A program made the translations under genes and the position numbers. The notes under the pieces are model-generated. The model did not search any database, was not told the origin of the DNA, and was given only the letters and a program-made list of their open reading frames with translations. This document shows positions 62,301-64,000 of a stretch of 64,000 bases of DNA, piece after piece. Numbering within the stretch: position 1 is the first letter of the stretch; each line of letters starts with the position of its first letter. Source of the stretch: Wenyingzhuangia fucanilytica (GTDB lineage: Bacteria; Bacteroidota; Bacteroidia; Flavobacteriales; Flavobacteriaceae); NCBI RefSeq assembly GCF_001697185.1, contig NZ_CP014224.1:1178001-1242000 (forward strand). The letters run 5' to 3'.

Positions 62301-63722
62301 ATGGCAACAGACAACAAAGAAGTTTTTAGAGACTCAATAGCAACCATCGATGATCAAGGAAAAAGATCATGGATTTATCCTAAAAAGCCTAAAGGTAAGT
62401 TTTACTCTTTAAGAACATGGGTAAGTGTTTTTTTACTGACTACTTTGTTGTCTTCTCCGTTTATAAAAATAAATGGCAATCAATTATTTTTATTTAATGT
62501 AATTGATAGAAAATTTAACATTTTAGGATTTCCTTTTTGGCCACAAGACTTCTATTTAGTGGTTTTGTCTATGCTTATAGGGGTTGTTTTTGTAATCCTC
62601 TTTACTGTAGTTTACGGACGTGTATTTTGTGGATGGATTTGTCCTCAAACTATTTTTATGGAAATGGTTTTTCGCAAAATTGAATATTGGATTGATGGAG
62701 ACAAAGGAGCCCAAAAAAGATTGGCAAAACAACCTTGGAATGCCGAGAAAATTAGAAAAAGAGTACTAAAACATACAGTTTTTTTATTGATTTCTTTTAT
62801 CATCTCAAATGTGTTTTTGGCTTATATAATTGGAAGTGATGAGTTGATTGATATTATTACATCACCCATTAATGAGCATGTTGGTGGTTTTATAGGTATT
62901 TGGACTTTTACAGGAGTATTTTATTTTATCTTTTCGTGGTTTAGAGAGCAAGTATGTATTATTGCTTGTCCTTATGGGCGCTTACAAGGAGTGCTTTTAG
63001 ACAATAAATCTATTATTGTTGCTTATGACTATATAAGAGGTGAAAGCAAAAAAGGAAGAGCCAAATTTAAAAAGAATGAGGATAGAGAAAAAGAGGGGAA
63101 AGGAGCTTGTATAGATTGTAATCAATGTGTAGAAGTTTGTCCTACAGGTATCGATATCAGACATGGAACTCAATTGGAGTGTGTAAACTGTACTGCTTGT
63201 ATGGATGCCTGTGATTTTATGATGGTTAAAACCCATCAGCCTAAAGGATTGATTCGTTATGCCTCAGAAGAAAATATCGAAAAAAATAAACCTTTTGAAG
63301 TAACAGTAAGAATTAAAGCATACACTATTATTTTAGGAATTTTAACAGTGGTGTTAATTGCCTTGCTAACAGTAAGAAGCAATGTTCAGGCAAACTTTTT
63401 TAGGGTGCCAGGAGAGTTGTATCAAGTAAAAGAGGGGAGATTAATTAGTAATGTTTACACTTATAAACTGGTAAATAAAACTACAAAAGATATTGATTCT
63501 TTGTCTTTTAAAATTGTTTCTCACAAAGGGGAAATTCAATTGGTAGGAACCACTCATTTGTTACTAAAAAGACAAGATATTTATGAAGGAACTGTTTTTA
63601 TAGAAATCCCCGAGGGAATGTTAGAAGATAGTAATGAAAAAATTAAGATTGGTGTTTTTAAAGGGGATAAAGAAATAACCACCACAACCACTAATTTTTT
63701 AAGTCCTAAAAATAAGTGGTAA
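62301..63722 (+). CDS. ccoG: cytochrome c oxidase accessory protein CcoG (RdxA/FixG)
   Basis: The 473-residue protein has membrane helices around 37-55, 75-110, 155-180 and 195-215, then iron-sulfur motifs CGWICPQT near 110-117, CIDCNQCVEVCPTGI near 270-284 and CVNCTACMDAC near 294-304, one more helix, and an immunoglobulin-like tail. CcoG is thought to reduce copper for cbb3 assembly. The operon continues with ccoH 21 bases on. Confidence 0.95.
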   Translation: MATDNKEVFRDSIATIDDQGKRSWIYPKKPKGKFYSLRTWVSVFLLTTLLSSPFIKINGNQLFLFNVIDRKFNILGFPFWPQDFYLVVLSMLIGVVFVILFTVVYGRVFCGWICPQTIFMEMVFRKIEYWIDGDKGAQKRLAKQPWNAEKIRKRVLKHTVFLLISFIISNVFLAYIIGSDELIDIITSPINEHVGGFIGIWTFTGVFYFIFSWFREQVCIIACPYGRLQGVLLDNKSIIVAYDYIRGESKKGRAKFKKNEDREKEGKGACIDCNQCVEVCPTGIDIRHGTQLECVNCTACMDACDFMMVKTHQPKGLIRYASEENIEKNKPFEVTVRIKAYTIILGILTVVLIALLTVRSNVQANFFRVPGELYQVKEGRLISNVYTYKLVNKTTKDIDSLSFKIVSHKGEIQLVGTTHLLLKRQDIYEGTVFIEIPEGMLEDSNEKIKIGVFKGDKEITTTTTNFLSPKNKW

Positions 63723-63743
63723 TAAACAATTAAAAAGTGAATT

Positions 63744-64000
63744 ATGAAGATTAATTGGGGTACAAGTATAGTATTGGCTTTTGTCTGTTTTATTGTGTTT
63801 ATTTTATTCTTTGTGGTAAAAACATTTACACAAAAAGAATATGAGTTTGATTTGGTTTCAAATCAATATTACGAAGATGAATTAGCTTTTCAAAAGACCA
63901 TTAATAATGCTGAAAATACAGAGAAGTTAGAAAACAAAGTTGAGTTTGTTTTGTTAAATAATGAATTAAAAATTAACATTCCTAACGCTAAAAACGAATT
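63744..64000 (+). CDS. ccoH: FixH/CcoH family protein, partial at the right edge
   Basis: The frame starts MKINWGTSIVLAFVCFIVF with one membrane helix (about 8-26), then FTQKEYEFDLVSNQYYEDEL, the FixH opening, and stays open to base 64000 (85 residues visible). FixH helps cbb3 oxidase assembly. It is the next gene in the cco operon after ccoG; the rest is outside the window. Confidence 0.88.
   Translation, partial: MKINWGTSIVLAFVCFIVFILFFVVKTFTQKEYEFDLVSNQYYEDELAFQKTINNAENTEKLENKVEFVLLNNELKINIPNAKNE

Noticed and set aside
1-64000. Prophage, insertion sequence, integrase, restriction or defence system
   Set aside because: I looked for transposase, integrase, nuclease-helicase and toxin-like frames and found none; the window is core genome apart from the two-gene insertion in the cco region.

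Overview
The window looks like chromosomal core genome of a low-GC marine-type Bacteroidetes, most likely family Flavobacteriaceae. The evidence is direct: a type IX secretion C-terminal sorting tail at the left edge, the gliding lipoprotein GldI, SusC/TonB-type receptors with carboxypeptidase-D-like N-domains, DUF4249 and MG2/plug proteins, a fused CcoN-CcoO cbb3 oxidase, and promoters of the Bacteroidetes form TTTG-N19-TAnnTTTG. I see no phage, insertion sequence, integrase or CRISPR array.

Layout. 1-2017: the end of a secreted protein gene, tRNA-Asp and an acyl-CoA dehydrogenase. 2150-7312: the threonine operon thrA-thrB-thrC, preceded by what looks like an attenuation leader (short Thr-rich peptide plus intrinsic terminator). 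7342-10509: gcvT, rmuC and a cluster of five tRNAs (Met, three identical Gly, Pro). 10716-19695: an outer-membrane barrel protein, ndk, the nrnA-gldI-FKBP set, cysS, yidD-lgt and pepE. 19729-26767 (minus strand): an envelope and division run of tpx, dgkA, ftsK, lolA-like, lptF/G and ribB, where ribB carries a degenerate GTP cyclohydrolase II half. 27020-36284: a DinB-fold protein, murQ, a TonB receptor/DUF4249 pair, lysA, pepT and a patatin. 36335-43166: a lactonase, then a probable zinc-uptake operon (lipoprotein, His-rich TonB receptor, Fur-family regulator) with a palindromic operator over its promoter, followed by an NlpE-META lipoprotein with a CDF cation exporter, and a SlyD-like FKBP. 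43260-51786: two tandem MG2/plug paralogues, lpd and argS. 52838-64000: an FNR-like regulator and the cbb3 oxidase genes ccoI, ccoS, ccoNO, ccoQ, ccoP, ccoG and ccoH (cut by the window edge).

The most interesting regulatory reading is in the last region. The cbb3 gene set is split by two minus-strand genes, a free-standing four-helix-bundle membrane sensor and a large lipoprotein. Each half of the split set has its own FNR-type palindrome (ATGAT-N4-ATCAT), placed at exactly the same distance (36.5 bp from palindrome centre to the last base of the -7 box), which puts it near -41.5. The first palindrome lies between the divergent fnr and ccoI genes and may also act on fnr itself.

All calls come from reading the sequence; no database search, folding program or expression data was available.
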